Source: Castanopsis chinensis (Eukaryota; Streptophyta; Magnoliopsida; Fagales; Fagaceae). From it: a stretch of DNA of 64,000 nucleotides. Under the pieces are notes generated by a model that was not told the DNA's origin, did no database searches, and saw only the letters and a list, made by a program, of their open reading frames with translations. Position 1 is the stretch's first letter, and every line of letters begins with the position of its first letter. The position numbers and the translations under genes are program-made. Location of the stretch: contig JAVQMG010000108.1 in assembly GCA_032878915.1 (NCBI GenBank), positions 5,952,001 to 6,016,000 on the forward strand, in the 5' to 3' direction. Of this stretch, positions 34,401 through 41,065 are shown in pieces.

Positions 34401-36902
34401 ATGGCCTCGGGTACCAGAAGAAATGAGTCATGAAGCACAAGATCTAATTGATCGGTAAGAGAAGCATTTGAATGTTAAAATATTTAGCTTTTATCTGAGA
34501 GGATCTAATATATGTTGATGTTAATAAAGCTATGCTATAGATACTTGGGAGTAAATAATGTTTTATTATCTATGTTTCAAGGACTGCTATATTTACTGAT
34601 TGTTCTTTGTGATTGGATTTAATATGTTGCTTGCTTAAGCATCTGTAATGAACTGATTTTGAAAATTTGAACATGTTTCCTTATCTACTTTCAATTAAAA
34701 AAAAAATGACCCCATAGTTTCTGCTATTTAATTATTTTCAACTCTTTTTCTTCCAACTTATGATCACTGGTGTTTGTGATTTACTGCTTCATATGATAAC
34801 TTCTTGCTTAAGATAGATTTATTCTTCATCTTTCTTTAAACATGAACTTCTGAATGGGCTTAGGTAGCTTGACTTTGCCCTTGATAAATTACCATACTAA
34901 TCTCAAAAGCTCAAGTTGATTGGAAATGATGAATTTAATTACCTACCAATTGTTCTAGCACTCCTGCTTATTAGGTGTGGGCTCAACACATGGAAAATTT
35001 GACATATGAATGTGAGGTGAGAGTGGGCTCTGTTCTAAATTAGGACCACCAACACACAAACCACACATTTGAAGGGAATGTATGCCTTTGCAGTTAAAAA
35101 AGATATCCTTATGCTCTATGTATGTAATTTTAGATTATGTCTTGTAGTAACTCAAGTACACTGACGTACCTTGGTTGCGATGTTTATGAGAAGGTGTCTT
35201 TAGTGAAACAGCATTTAGTACATCAATTACGTATTCTGTATAGAGCTGCATGTTGATGTATGGGGCATTTTGATGTCTTTCAGAGACTGTCTTTTATGTG
35301 CATATATCTTACTAGATATGATGTATGTTTCTTCATGTAAGGTTCGCACCTGTAGACCCTTACACACCTCTAGACTTACGTAACTGAGAAATGCTTGTTG
35401 TATGGACTTAATGATGTTTACACCTCTAGACTTAATAATAAGTTTACAGATGCTGATACATTCAGTTTTCAGATTACTGACAGAAGATCCTCATCAGAGA
35501 CTTGGAGCCAGAGGAGCATCAGAGGTGATCTTGGTTCTTAATGACTTGTCAATTAATTTTGATGGCATGTTTCCATGGTACCTTTAGATGTTGAATTGAT
35601 GAAAGTGAATTTATAATCCAGGTGAAACAACATGTATTCTTCAAAAATATCAACTGGGACACACTTGCCAGGCAGAAGGTGCGATTGCCTGATTCATAAA
35701 ATTGTATCGATCTAGATGCAATGGTTCTTGATGTTTTAGATGGACTACATACACCATTTGAATTTCAATTTTTGTACAGGCTGCATTTGTTCCCACTTCA
35801 GAGAGTGCTCTAGATACCAGTTACTTCACAAGTCGCTATTCATGGAATACTTCGGATGACCATGCTTATCCAGCCAGTGATCTGGAGGATTCCAGTGATG
35901 CTGACAGCTTAAGTGGCAGCAGTAGTTGCTTGAGCCATCGCCAAGATGAAGTGGTATTGTATTTCTAGAAACTCATTGGTTTTTAAGAACTGTTTATGTT
36001 AACTTTCTGATTTGTTATACTTATGTAAGATTTATGGGGTTGCTTTGCTCTTGGCATCACTGATAAATAGGGAGATGAATGTGGGGGTCTTGCTGAATTT
36101 GAGTCAAGCTCATCTGCCAATTACTCTTTCAGTAATTTCTCATTCAAGGTAACTTTTCATCTTTATGATTTATTTCCGTGTTGACTATTATAGGCATGGC
36201 ACATGGGTTAGGTGGTTCTATTTTTATCCACTGATTTTTAGTAGAGCTTTATGTTTGCATCTTGTGTACAATATATATATATATATAAAGCTCTCCTAAA
36301 AAATATATATTCCCAATAAAAAGAGCAAATTGGAGGGTGAGGTTATGGGTTCAAAACCTACATCGTGCATGTGTAACTTTCAAGTAAATTTTTTTTACTT
36401 GTGTGAAAAGACTTTTCCACCCTTTTGGTCTTTGTATTATTTTTTAGAATGTTATATTCTATGAAAGAATGTGAATGACCTTAGATCCTGGGCCATGGGC
36501 ATAGACTTCTTTGCCCGTTAGAGGTGAATGCCCCTGGATTACCTGGGGACTGGTTTTAGCATTGCATGTAAAAGAGTCACCTACATTTAGAAAGTTTTCC
36601 TTGCCTGGGTGAAATTCTTGTCAAACTGGTGCTGTCTTGACTTTTAACATAAAATGACTTGCTAGAATACCAATATTTTTTTAGCTATCATTTAGCCCTT
36701 GGGAATGAATGGTGATTGTTGGTTAACTTTTATGCCCCCTTATAATCATTTATAATTTTGCTTTGTCATAAATTATCATCATGTGGTGTCTTAATTATGC
36801 ATTTCTTGTGCTTATCAGAATCTCTCCCAGCTTGCATCAATCAACTATGATCTGCTTTCTAAGGGTTTGAAGGACGAGCACCCGACAAATCCGAATGCAT
36901 AA
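9802..36902 (+). CDS. IREH1: IRE-like AGC serine/threonine kinase gene (18 coding exons, damaged exon 1)
   Basis: Plant IRE kinases are cytosolic AGC-type protein kinases related to the MAST/Greatwall branch; Arabidopsis IRE acts in root hair tip growth and IREH1 in root development. Exons as read: 9802-10410 (damaged), 10732-10912, 23585-23649, 23779-23961, 24059-25426, 28395-28567, 28768-29011, 32235-32327, 32410-32550, 32668-32760, 32981-33185, 33511-33596, 34366-34454, 35473-35524, 35622-35678, 35780-35953, 36071-36148, 36819-36902. Exons 2-18 are bounded by GT-AG, keep phase throughout, contain no stop and give 1121 residues. With exon 1 the total is close to the roughly 1300 residues usual for IREH1, so little is missing. 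Exon 1 has an early stop and shift, so either the protein begins further in or this is a recently broken allele or an assembly error. Confidence 0.9.
10411..10690 (-). mobile_element. LINE ORF2 fragment (endonuclease start) in intron 1, reverse orientation
   Basis: On the - strand 10377-10562 reads MMWDTRVVNKVEEAVGWF...FVWAFSGIYGPN, near-identical to the endonuclease region of the full LINE at 15117-15250. Reading further upstream on the - strand, gagtgggctgtggtgggtaatcaatga matches the start of LINE ORF2 at 14880-14910. The fragment begins within 1-3 nt of the last kinase codon of exon 1 and ends about 40 bp before exon 2. Confidence 0.8.
10732..10912 (+). CDS. IREH1: Exon 2 of the IRE-like kinase
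   Basis: Acceptor ctgctttacag|gcagg and donor gaagcag|gtacgc. The frame reads AGSGSGLTPTTSKAAGL, then LENWVDNGSNSDSMSTGSAQ, then SRDQSPNVLARSRL, a low-complexity Ser-rich segment of the IRE amino-terminal half. It holds the first methionine in frame with the rest of the protein (in SDSMSTG), a possible fallback start. It ends in phase 1, which exon 3 completes. It is squeezed between two reverse-oriented LINE fragments. Confidence 0.85.
11165..11410 (-). mobile_element. LINE ORF1 fragment, reverse orientation
   Basis: The - strand frame at 11160-11335 reads LQLGSNAHGNFLMVSELLHG, then a GWHYFGINLRKVLEPA segment, matching ORF1 of the full LINE (QQGSNSFGQYLSMIEL ... GWRTFGIELRRILEPS at about 12780-12930). 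It lies about 250 bp after exon 2 in the same orientation as the fragment before exon 2. Confidence 0.7.
11950..12256 (+). mobile_element. LINE 3' fragment (reverse-transcriptase zinc-binding region)
   Basis: The frame at 11960-12175 has YWCYMCHNIGESAAD...WFLFSLFGIFWVLPK, the counterpart of DWCYMCKRCGESVDH...MVFCLFGIQWVMP in the full LINE at 18160-18280. It continues with a WRERS-like end to about 12250, immediately before the candidate 5' target duplication of the full LINE. Confidence 0.65.
12699..13804 (+). pseudogene. LINE ORF1 (nucleic-acid-binding, DUF4283-like), broken
   Basis: Recognisable pieces begin near 12545 (FERGKYYMQSV at about 12640) and run through 12699-12935 (MRNLEHSMIGVNPKQFFMF, GWRTFGIELRRILEPS), then after a stop and shift through 13037-13804, a long Gly/Ser-rich stretch. 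Further ORF1-like fragments extend to about 14640. ORF1 of this LINE type is thought to coat the element's RNA. The several frames show it is not translated as one protein. Confidence 0.65.
14904..18359 (+). pseudogene. LINE ORF2: endonuclease, reverse transcriptase, zinc-binding region; decayed
   Basis: ATG at 14904 starts MSLKIISWNVKGLNEQ (apurinic endonuclease, SWNVKGL), then VCLQETKMG, WAFTGVYGPN and, after a shift at the T run near 15270, GGDFNVVRFSSERLG and SDHFPIV. Reverse transcriptase blocks are DFRPISLVGGIYKI, NAFVKGRQI, KLDVKKAYDHVSW, GLRQGNPLSPLLF and LLFADGILIFCD. The last should be FADD; here the second Asp codon is GGC (16977-16979). KYLGLPLGAKF, GWKRLSLSKGGK and a zinc-binding tail (KVPPRVAFFSW, WCYMCKRCGESVDHILLHF) follow. 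There are stops near 15000, 15070, 16720, 17022, 17463 and 17730 and at least three frame changes. Confidence 0.85.
18948..19532. mobile_element. GGCGCC-rich foldback element
   Basis: The ends gtagtcaaaggc (18948-18959) and gcctttgactac (19521-19532) are perfect 12-nt inverted repeats. Inside, both arms (about 100 and 150 bp) are packed with aggcg, ggcgcc and gcctag words that can pair with each other, while the centre (about 19050-19375) is AT-rich and ends in a run of about 30 A. It has no coding capacity and stands out by its GC-rich arms. No clear target duplication was found; a 25-nt direct repeat lies outside it. Confidence 0.65.
19800..20700 (-). mobile_element. LTR retroelement remnant with primer-binding site
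   Basis: On the - strand tggtatcagagcca (20355-20368 on the + strand as tggctctgatacca) is the initiator tRNA-Met primer-binding site used by many plant retroelements. The DNA to its right would be the end of the 5' LTR. To its left, on the - strand, a short frame reads FKVFSQDYKPKNTLDQLCE, then KVNSMEAKLEELSVKKEP, and then stops; it is coiled-coil-like, as in some gag leaders. No further coding or second LTR was found. Confidence 0.55.
20786..22075 (-). mobile_element. LINE 3' fragment, reverse orientation
   Basis: On the - strand 21683-22025 reads GFSFINKSYSVYESL and YGTSWRRVVDLKYG with a GNGLSIKFWHD end, the same segment as KWLWRYGMETDALWRRVIEAKY in the full LINE, in two frames. A further piece lies at 21043-21243. 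The left edge ttttttttgataagtaatt (20784-20803) is the reverse complement of the usual LINE 3' end, acttatcaaaaaaaa. Confidence 0.75.
22597..23229. mobile_element. Non-autonomous hAT-like DNA transposon
   Basis: The terminal inverted repeats ctatgaagcacgg (22597-22609) and ccgtgcttcatag (23217-23229) are perfect over 13 nt. The flanking octamers ctacaacc (22589-22596) and ctacaagc (23230-23237) match at 7 of 8 sites, the target duplication length of hAT elements. The 633-bp body has GC-rich subterminal parts (gggtgcgggtgctggtgc on the left; ttcggc and gattcggcgcg words on the right), an AT-rich middle and an A tract, and no transposase. Confidence 0.75.
23585..23961 (+). CDS. IREH1: Exons 3 and 4 of the IRE-like kinase
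   Basis: Exon 3 (23585-23649) reads GRSESSWCQSGGLRSSDACT after completing the split Gly codon from exon 2. Exon 4 (23779-23961) reads TAYDCDNPKESESPRFQAIL, then RVTSAPRKRFPADIKSFSHE, then LNSKGVRPFPFWKPRGLNNL. The FPADIKSFSHELNSKGVRPF block is highly conserved in plant IRE proteins and marks the start of their conserved amino-terminal domain. Acceptors (ctaacag, cttcctag) and donors (gtactgg, gtactta) are canonical and the phase is kept. Confidence 0.9.
24059..25426 (+). CDS. IREH1: Exon 5: conserved IRE amino-terminal domain and Cys/His motif
   Basis: A single 1368-nt exon of 456 codons. It begins EILVVIRAKFDKAKEEVDS, with DLAIFAADLVGILEKN and an ELPPGMLKQLHTRMLFILTR helix-rich block, the conserved plant IRE region ahead of the kinase. 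A Ser/Lys-rich linker follows with several SP sites, then KHQHKVSWGYWGDDQ. Near the end CRICEEEVPTLNVEEHSRIC is a CxxC...HxxxC arrangement, a small zinc-finger-like motif of this family. The last part (SSAGSMTPRSPLLTPRTSQI) has clustered S/TP sites, possible phosphorylation sites. Donor ccacag|gtattt. Confidence 0.92.
25500..25640 (+). mobile_element. Possible tRNA-derived SINE in intron 5
   Basis: ttgagcctaatggca (about 25532) resembles a pol III A box and ggattcaaatcccgc (about 25588) a B box, spaced about 55 bp apart as in tRNA-derived SINEs. It ends near a T-rich run that also marks the end of the neighbouring LINE. The tRNA fold is not intact, so it is not a tRNA gene. Confidence 0.4.
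25641..27335 (-). mobile_element. LINE 3' fragment in intron 5, reverse orientation
   Basis: On the - strand 26934-27134 reads MKYLGLPYGAVFKEKSTWDP (reverse transcriptase end, compare LKYLGLPLGAKFKDLSVWNP in the full LINE). 26374-26739 reads VDVRYGSKPLVPRGGEGIAW with DVGDGTGISFWQG further on. The left edge is a T run (3' end of the LINE). Frames are broken. The reading direction is opposite to the kinase gene. Confidence 0.75.
27870..28140 (+). repeat. Dispersed repeat in intron 5 with a partner in intron 13
   Basis: The order ctaaaagtttaagttgata ... gaatttaatcacttaacca ... ctagcacttcc ... gtgtgggc ... tggaatttttaac recurs at about 34905-35060 (ctcaagttgattggaaatg ... gaatttaattacctacca ... 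ctagcactcct ... gtgtgggctc ... tggaaaatttgac). Both end near a word resembling ctctgatatcatga. The type of element is not clear. Confidence 0.5.
28395..29011 (+). CDS. IREH1: Exons 6 and 7: kinase entry with ATP-binding loop
   Basis: Exon 6 (28395-28567) reads MNELADIARCVANTPLDDD and YLEDLRVVIDRRKFDALTVE. Exon 7 (28768-29011) carries the acidic linker VDITSTIIDEDAPLEDD, then SIDDFEIIKPISRGAFGRVF, the glycine-rich loop, and ends TGDLFAIK with the catalytic lysine as its last codon. The loop has Ser in place of the first Gly (ISRGAFGRV), which I understand to be normal for plant IRE kinases. The Arg codon split between the two exons is restored by the splice (cg + g). Confidence 0.93.
30943..31090 (+). 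mobile_element. Probable tRNA-derived SINE in intron 7
   Basis: gcctaggtgtgatggtaaatgcc resembles an A-box region and ttgttttgagtttaggaat a degenerate B box. The downstream tctccaaaaaaattggagtaaggc ... tccctagcccagctaaagtgg is the kind of non-tRNA body seen in plant SINEs. Diverged and not a functional tRNA. Confidence 0.5.
31505..31615 (+). mobile_element. Second probable SINE in intron 7
   Basis: ggtctcttggctcgagtggtacc holds an A-box-like word and gctggtttgaatctgggag a B-box-like word about 65 bp later, followed by a short AT-rich tail. A different subfamily from that at 30943. Confidence 0.45.
31690..32090 (-). mobile_element. Probable LINE 3' tail in intron 7, reverse orientation
   Basis: The left edge ttttttgggtaagtaatgcaaaatttattg has the same layout as the LINE end at 20784 (T run, gataagtaatt, then aacttcattgg). 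No protein motif could be read, so this rests on the tail and orientation alone. The rest of intron 7 (29012-32234) holds a (CT)n run near 29750-29770 and otherwise AT-rich DNA. Confidence 0.4.
32235..33596 (+). CDS. IREH1: Exons 8 to 12: catalytic core of the AGC kinase domain
   Basis: Exon 8 (32235-32327): VLKKADMIRKNAVESILAER, with the helix C Glu in ILAERDIL. Exon 9 (32410-32550): FYSFTCRENLYLVMEYLNGG, the hinge. Exon 10 (32668-32760): catalytic loop VVHRDLKPDNLLI. Exon 11 (32981-33185): LTDFGLSKVG, then an insert of about 40 residues rich in Ser, Glu and Arg, then KKRSAVGTPDYLAPEILLGT, with the AGC activation-loop Ser before VGTPDYLAPE. Exon 12 (33511-33596): ATADWWSVGVILFELIVGIP. HRD, DFG and APE are all intact, so the domain should be catalytically competent. 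The long DFG-APE insert is typical of the IRE/MAST/Greatwall branch. The acceptor of exon 10 is preceded by 20 consecutive G. Confidence 0.93.
34366..36902 (+). CDS. IREH1: Exons 13 to 18: kinase C lobe and AGC tail
   Basis: Exon 13 (34366-34454) TIFDNILNRKIPWPRVPEEM. Exon 14 (35473-35524) LLTEDPHQRLGARGASE. Exon 15 (35622-35678) VKQHVFFKNINWDTLARQK. Exon 16 (35780-35953) AAFVPTSESALDTSYFTSRY and an acidic Ser-rich run. Exon 17 (36071-36148) ends NYSFSNFSFK, the hydrophobic motif (FxxF type) of the AGC tail. Exon 18 (36819-36902) NLSQLASINYDLLSKGLKDE and TAA at 36900. All junctions are GT-AG and in phase. HxRLGARG and the FKxIxWDxLxxxKxxFVP tail are diagnostic of AGC kinases of this branch. 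Confidence 0.93.
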
Positions 36903-37479
36903 CTTATCATTGAGTCAAAAGCTGGGCTATTTGGCATATTTGTGGAGACTAATCATTCCAGTGTTGTTGTATACCCTGTACATGTATGATTTCAAGCTTC
37001 TATGATTTTCTTTTCACGTTTTGTATATATTTTGCTATTTAGTAATGTGATTGATGTTTTGCATTTGCAGAAATAGATGAAAACTTAGAGGCTGAAACTA
37101 TTTCGGGATGTGCTGTTTCCTTAATGTGGTTCACAGGTCTTCTATTTGAGGTTTTGATTTTAGCGTTGAGCTGTTTTGTGAGTTGAGAACCTTATGGTGC
37201 CCTAATTTGTATGCCCCAATGTTGGTTACAGTCTTGTCATGTGTTGTATCGTGATTTTGCTCCATAGTAATGAGAACACATCCCTTATGTTCAGTGTAAT
37301 ATGTAGTTTACGAACACATGTTTTCTGGGCTTCTTTGAAGTGCCTCCCTGGCGTTATGGAAGAGGTAGAAAGTCAAAATATTGGTGCTATGAAAGATAGC
37401 CTATGATGAAGTTCGAAGGTGCCTCACTCTTCTCATGAGCTTTCCTCTACATAGGTGTAATATGTACATGCAAAATAAA
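36903..37479 (+). other. 3' UTR with possible intron and poly(A) signal
   Basis: AATAAA at 37474-37479 is the best poly(A) signal. A small intron inside the UTR is possible at 36984-37070 (acat|gtatgattt ... gcatttgcag|aaatag, 87 bp). Other weaker A-rich signals are absent nearby. The 3' end is an inference from sequence alone. Confidence 0.45.
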
Positions 37480-38361
37480 AGCGTAGAAAGTAGGCTCACT
37501 CAATATTCTCGGTTAATTTAAAAGTGTGCAATTAAGCTCGAACTTTAATGGTCGAGTTTAAAGAATTTAATCAATTCTTTCTTAAAAGAAAAAAACGATT
37601 CAATTAGTCCAATTTGCTACAAACAGCCAAGCATACATTAATAACAGAAAATTGCTATGAGGCTATCTGTATTTCAGATTTCTTAAGTATTAAAAATCAC
37701 ATTTTTCATAAAAAGTTGAATTGTGAAGGTTTTACATATAAAAACACTGCCACAAAATTTCATAAATTTCTTGTGATCAAGCATTTCGTGGAAGATGGAG
37801 TCTTGTAACTTGTTGATACGTTTCTAATGTAAACATTTAGGGTTCAAATGTTCCATTGGGTTTCTCGCTATATTAAACTATTTAATGATTTTTTTTATGG
37901 AATGCGGATTTTAACAAATCTACGATTAGATTAGATTTTAGTTTTATATTATTCCTACTTGCAAAATTTCAGGAGGTTTTTGGCATTTAGCATGATTTTG
38001 CAAACAATTTTGTTAGCAGACAAGTTTTGCAAACATTTTTGCTGAGTAGCATTTTGAGTTTGTGAGACTCGAGATCAATGAATGAACTCGAGTTTAAGAG
38101 ACTAGAGTCCCTTAAAAGAAAACCAAGAGAAAAAATGCTTATCACTGGTCTTACCAATCTTCTTCTCCCTTGTTTTGATCCTTTTTCTCTCTTTAGATTA
38201 AAGTCTAAATCTAAACCTGTAGATCTAACCGTGTGTTTTTGTGGAGGTCGAATATGCTTTTCTCTCTTTCTTCTTTAATTCCCTAAAATTTCAAGATGAT
38301 TTGATTTTAATAACTATGTTATTGATAAAATGTTTAAATTTTAAGCTTTTGTATTTAAAGT
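37480..38361. other. Intergenic, no gene seen
   Basis: AT-rich DNA between the kinase and the nested retrotransposons, with only short frames and no motif I recognise. Confidence 0.5.
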
Positions 38362-40091
38362 TGTGTATGGCAGAACAATGATTGGTTCGTATCAAGAGTA
38401 AAACACGTGATAAAAAAAAAATAAGAAAGTTTTAGCAGAAAAGGTTTAACTAGTATAATAGCTAACATGGTGAATATAATAAACATGTGCTACATCAGAA
38501 TAACTAGTACAACAAATGAAGATACCATAGTAGAACAACTAATGTAGTGAATGTGATAAAAATGTGTTACAACAGAATGACTAAATACAACATATATAAG
38601 TTTTAACAAGTGAAATCAAATATATTTGCGATTGAGATCAAGTATTAAATCTTCCTGTAGAATATGTAAACAAAGAAGGAACCCAAACTCCAACTTGAAT
38701 AACCTTGTTATAGGCTTTTGTCATCAAAATTGTGCATTTTAGAGAATGGGTCTAAAGGGCTACTTATCACTACTTTTGGGATTCCAAAGAGTGGGTTTGC
38801 TAAGAGGGAGGGAAAAGATAGTCTATTGATGTATGCTCCTATTCCTGCTGTGTTTTATCTCTTCTTTTTACCACTTTTTATCTTTCTTTCTCTCTGTTCT
38901 TTTTACTCTTAGTTTCTTATTGCTCTCTTGCGGTGGATTGTTTGCCGTTGGGTCTTTCCTTTTATTGGGTCCCTCTCTTTGGGTGCCTCCCCCTTGGTAT
39001 TTACTGCTCTCTCTTGCCATGGGCTCCCTCCTTTTATCCATGATTACCTTTTCTTTTATAGTGAACTAATTCAATGAGATTTCTACCTTTTACCCTAGGG
39101 ATTCACCAACTGTTTGTGGCTTGTTATGGGCATTCCTTTAGGAGTCCCCACCAACCCACTTGTTTCTCGGCCATTACCACTGCTTAGGATAGGTTTGCTG
39201 TACTACTACTTATTTGATGACAAAATTTCCTTTTGTTTGTTCTTGCTGTATACCTCTACCTTTAGGTTCAAATGGATAAGAATTGGGCTACCTCACTACC
39301 TATTTCTATGGCATGCATCAAATGGTTTCAGACATCTACTACCTCTTTTGGGTAATATACCATCCCAACAGGGTATATTCCTAAAAGAAGTCACGGTTGG
39401 AAACCAAATATACACCCCTTTTGCCCCCACCACGAAACCACACTCTCAGAATTTCCTTGACCGTGGGCCCACCTCACTTGTATTGGTTGTGTATAGGTTG
39501 GTGGTGCTCCGACCCTTGTGTGCTTGCTCCACTATCTTCAGTTTTTGTCTTCTTTTGTTCCCACGCCGTTTCTGCTACCAGATTTGCTTTGTTTCATTCT
39601 GCTGCATGTCTCTGTCTTATTTCTTCGTGTGTTTCTTGCTGTGTTTGTCATTTCCTTTGGTTTGACTTTTCTTTCCTTCATGCAATTTCTTCTCCTGACA
39701 TTATTCCTTATTTCTTTTCATCATGCTTCTTCATATTAGTTTTCACACATATTCTTCTATACCAAAAGATTTGGGCCTTTGTGGGCCAAATAATGTTGAC
39801 TTGATTAAAAAGGTCTTGGGCCCAATTTGCCCTGATCTGTCAAAGTCATTCTGTCGAGGAACTGCATTCTGCTGCAGATTTGTCTTCCGTTGCAGATTTG
39901 CATTTTGCTGCAAATCCCTTTCCCTTGCATTTCTTTTTTTGGACCTTTCTTGCTCTTCGGTCTTCTTGGTGGGTCTTTGAACCTTGATTTTCATTGGGCT
40001 TTCCCCCGTATGGGCTTTTGAGTCTTGCTTCATATTGGGTTTTCTTTCTCATGGGGTTTTGGGTATGGATTTGCAAAAATGGGCATCAACA
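38362..40091 (-). mobile_element. LTR (left copy) of a LARD-like retrotransposon
   Basis: 1730 bp from tgtgtatggcag to gggcatcaaca, aligning throughout with 55418-57068. Both ends are TG..CA. On the - strand the LTR would start tgttgatgccca, and directly before it reads gctcagggggctgaa (40092-40106 on the + strand), which looks like a polypurine tract. That suggests this is the 3' LTR of a - strand element. Short frames inside it (for example 39114-39665) are chance frames in T-rich DNA. The copies differ at roughly one base in eight by eye, so the element is old. Confidence 0.75.
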
Positions 40092-40384
40092 TTCAGCCCC
40101 CTGAGCATATGGATTGCTTCTGCAATACATATGCGAACACTTATGCAGTTTTCTTTCATGGGTTGCTTCACAGTTCACATGTGAATGCTTTTCTTCTTTT
40201 CTTCGTAGGCCTTTTGACTACTGATCCTTCCATATCACTTCATTGTGCCTATTATAACTTTATCTCTCTTTTTGCTTCTTGTTACACTGTGGGCTTATGG
40301 GCTAATGTTCCTACTGTGCTAGCCCACTTCTTCATCAATCTTTTGCTCAGGGTGTCCTTGGTTTACTTTCCATATCTTTACCTT

Positions 40385-41065
40385 TTTTGGGCTTTGTTGG
40401 CCAACATTCCTATTGTGCCAGCCCATTTCACTGCTTCATTCCTCGGGTTTCCTCGGCCCATTTACTTCTTCTTCACCTCTTTTACTCCTATGGGCTTTTT
40501 GCTAGATTCTTCGGGCTTCCTCGGTCCAATTACCACATCTTTACCTCTTTTGGGCTTTGTTGTCCAACATTCCTACTATGTCAGCGCATTTCACTACTTC
40601 ATTCCTCTGGTTTCCTTGGCCCATTTACCTTTTCTTTACCTCTTTTACTCCCATGGGCTTTTTACTAGATTCTTCGGGCTTCCTTGGCCCAATTACCACA
40701 TTTTTACCTCTTTTGGGCTTTGTTGGCTAACATTCTTATTGTGCCAGCCTATTTCACTACTTCATTCCTTGAGCTTTCTCGATCCATTTACTTCTTCTTT
40801 ACTTCTTTTACTCCCCTGGGATTTTTGCTAGATTCTTAAGGCTTCCTCGACCCAATTACCATGTCTTTACCTTTTATTACTTTTCAGGCTTATTGGCCTT
40901 TAAGCCAACCCAATGAGTTTGCTAATTCATTTTTTGAGCTTCCTTGACCCATTTACTTCCTCTTTACCTCTTATTATTCTCATGGGCTTACTACTTCATT
41001 CCTTAACTTCCTCGGCCCATTTACTTCTTCTTTACCTCTTTTTATTCTTTTAGGCCTGTTAGCCA
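40385..41065. repeat. 163-bp tandem repeat array
   Basis: The marker tgggctttgt occurs at 40388, 40551 and 40714, and tgggctttt/tgggatttt at 40491, 40654 and 40817, then catgggctta near 40979, each step 163 bp. About four copies, the last ones more diverged. Each unit contains a cctcggcccatttac-like phrase and a ccaacattcctattgtgcc-like phrase. 163 is not a multiple of 3, so the long frame across it (40025-40831) cannot be a repeat protein. It lies in the internal DNA of the LARD-like element near its 3' LTR. Confidence 0.85.

Noticed and set aside
39114..39665. 183-codon open frame in T-rich DNA
   Set aside because: It lies wholly inside the LTR at 38362-40091, and the matching frame in the other LTR (55418-57068) is broken.
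38362..40091. + strand orientation of the coding-empty element
   Set aside because: Neither primer-binding site nor polypurine tract supports it, while gctcagggggctgaa before tgttgatgccc fits the - strand. Kept as the less likely option.
40025..40831. 268-codon open frame, hydrophobic and repetitive
   Set aside because: It runs across the 163-bp tandem repeat, whose period is not a multiple of 3, so successive units are read in different frames. It is open because the strand is T/C rich, not because of selection.
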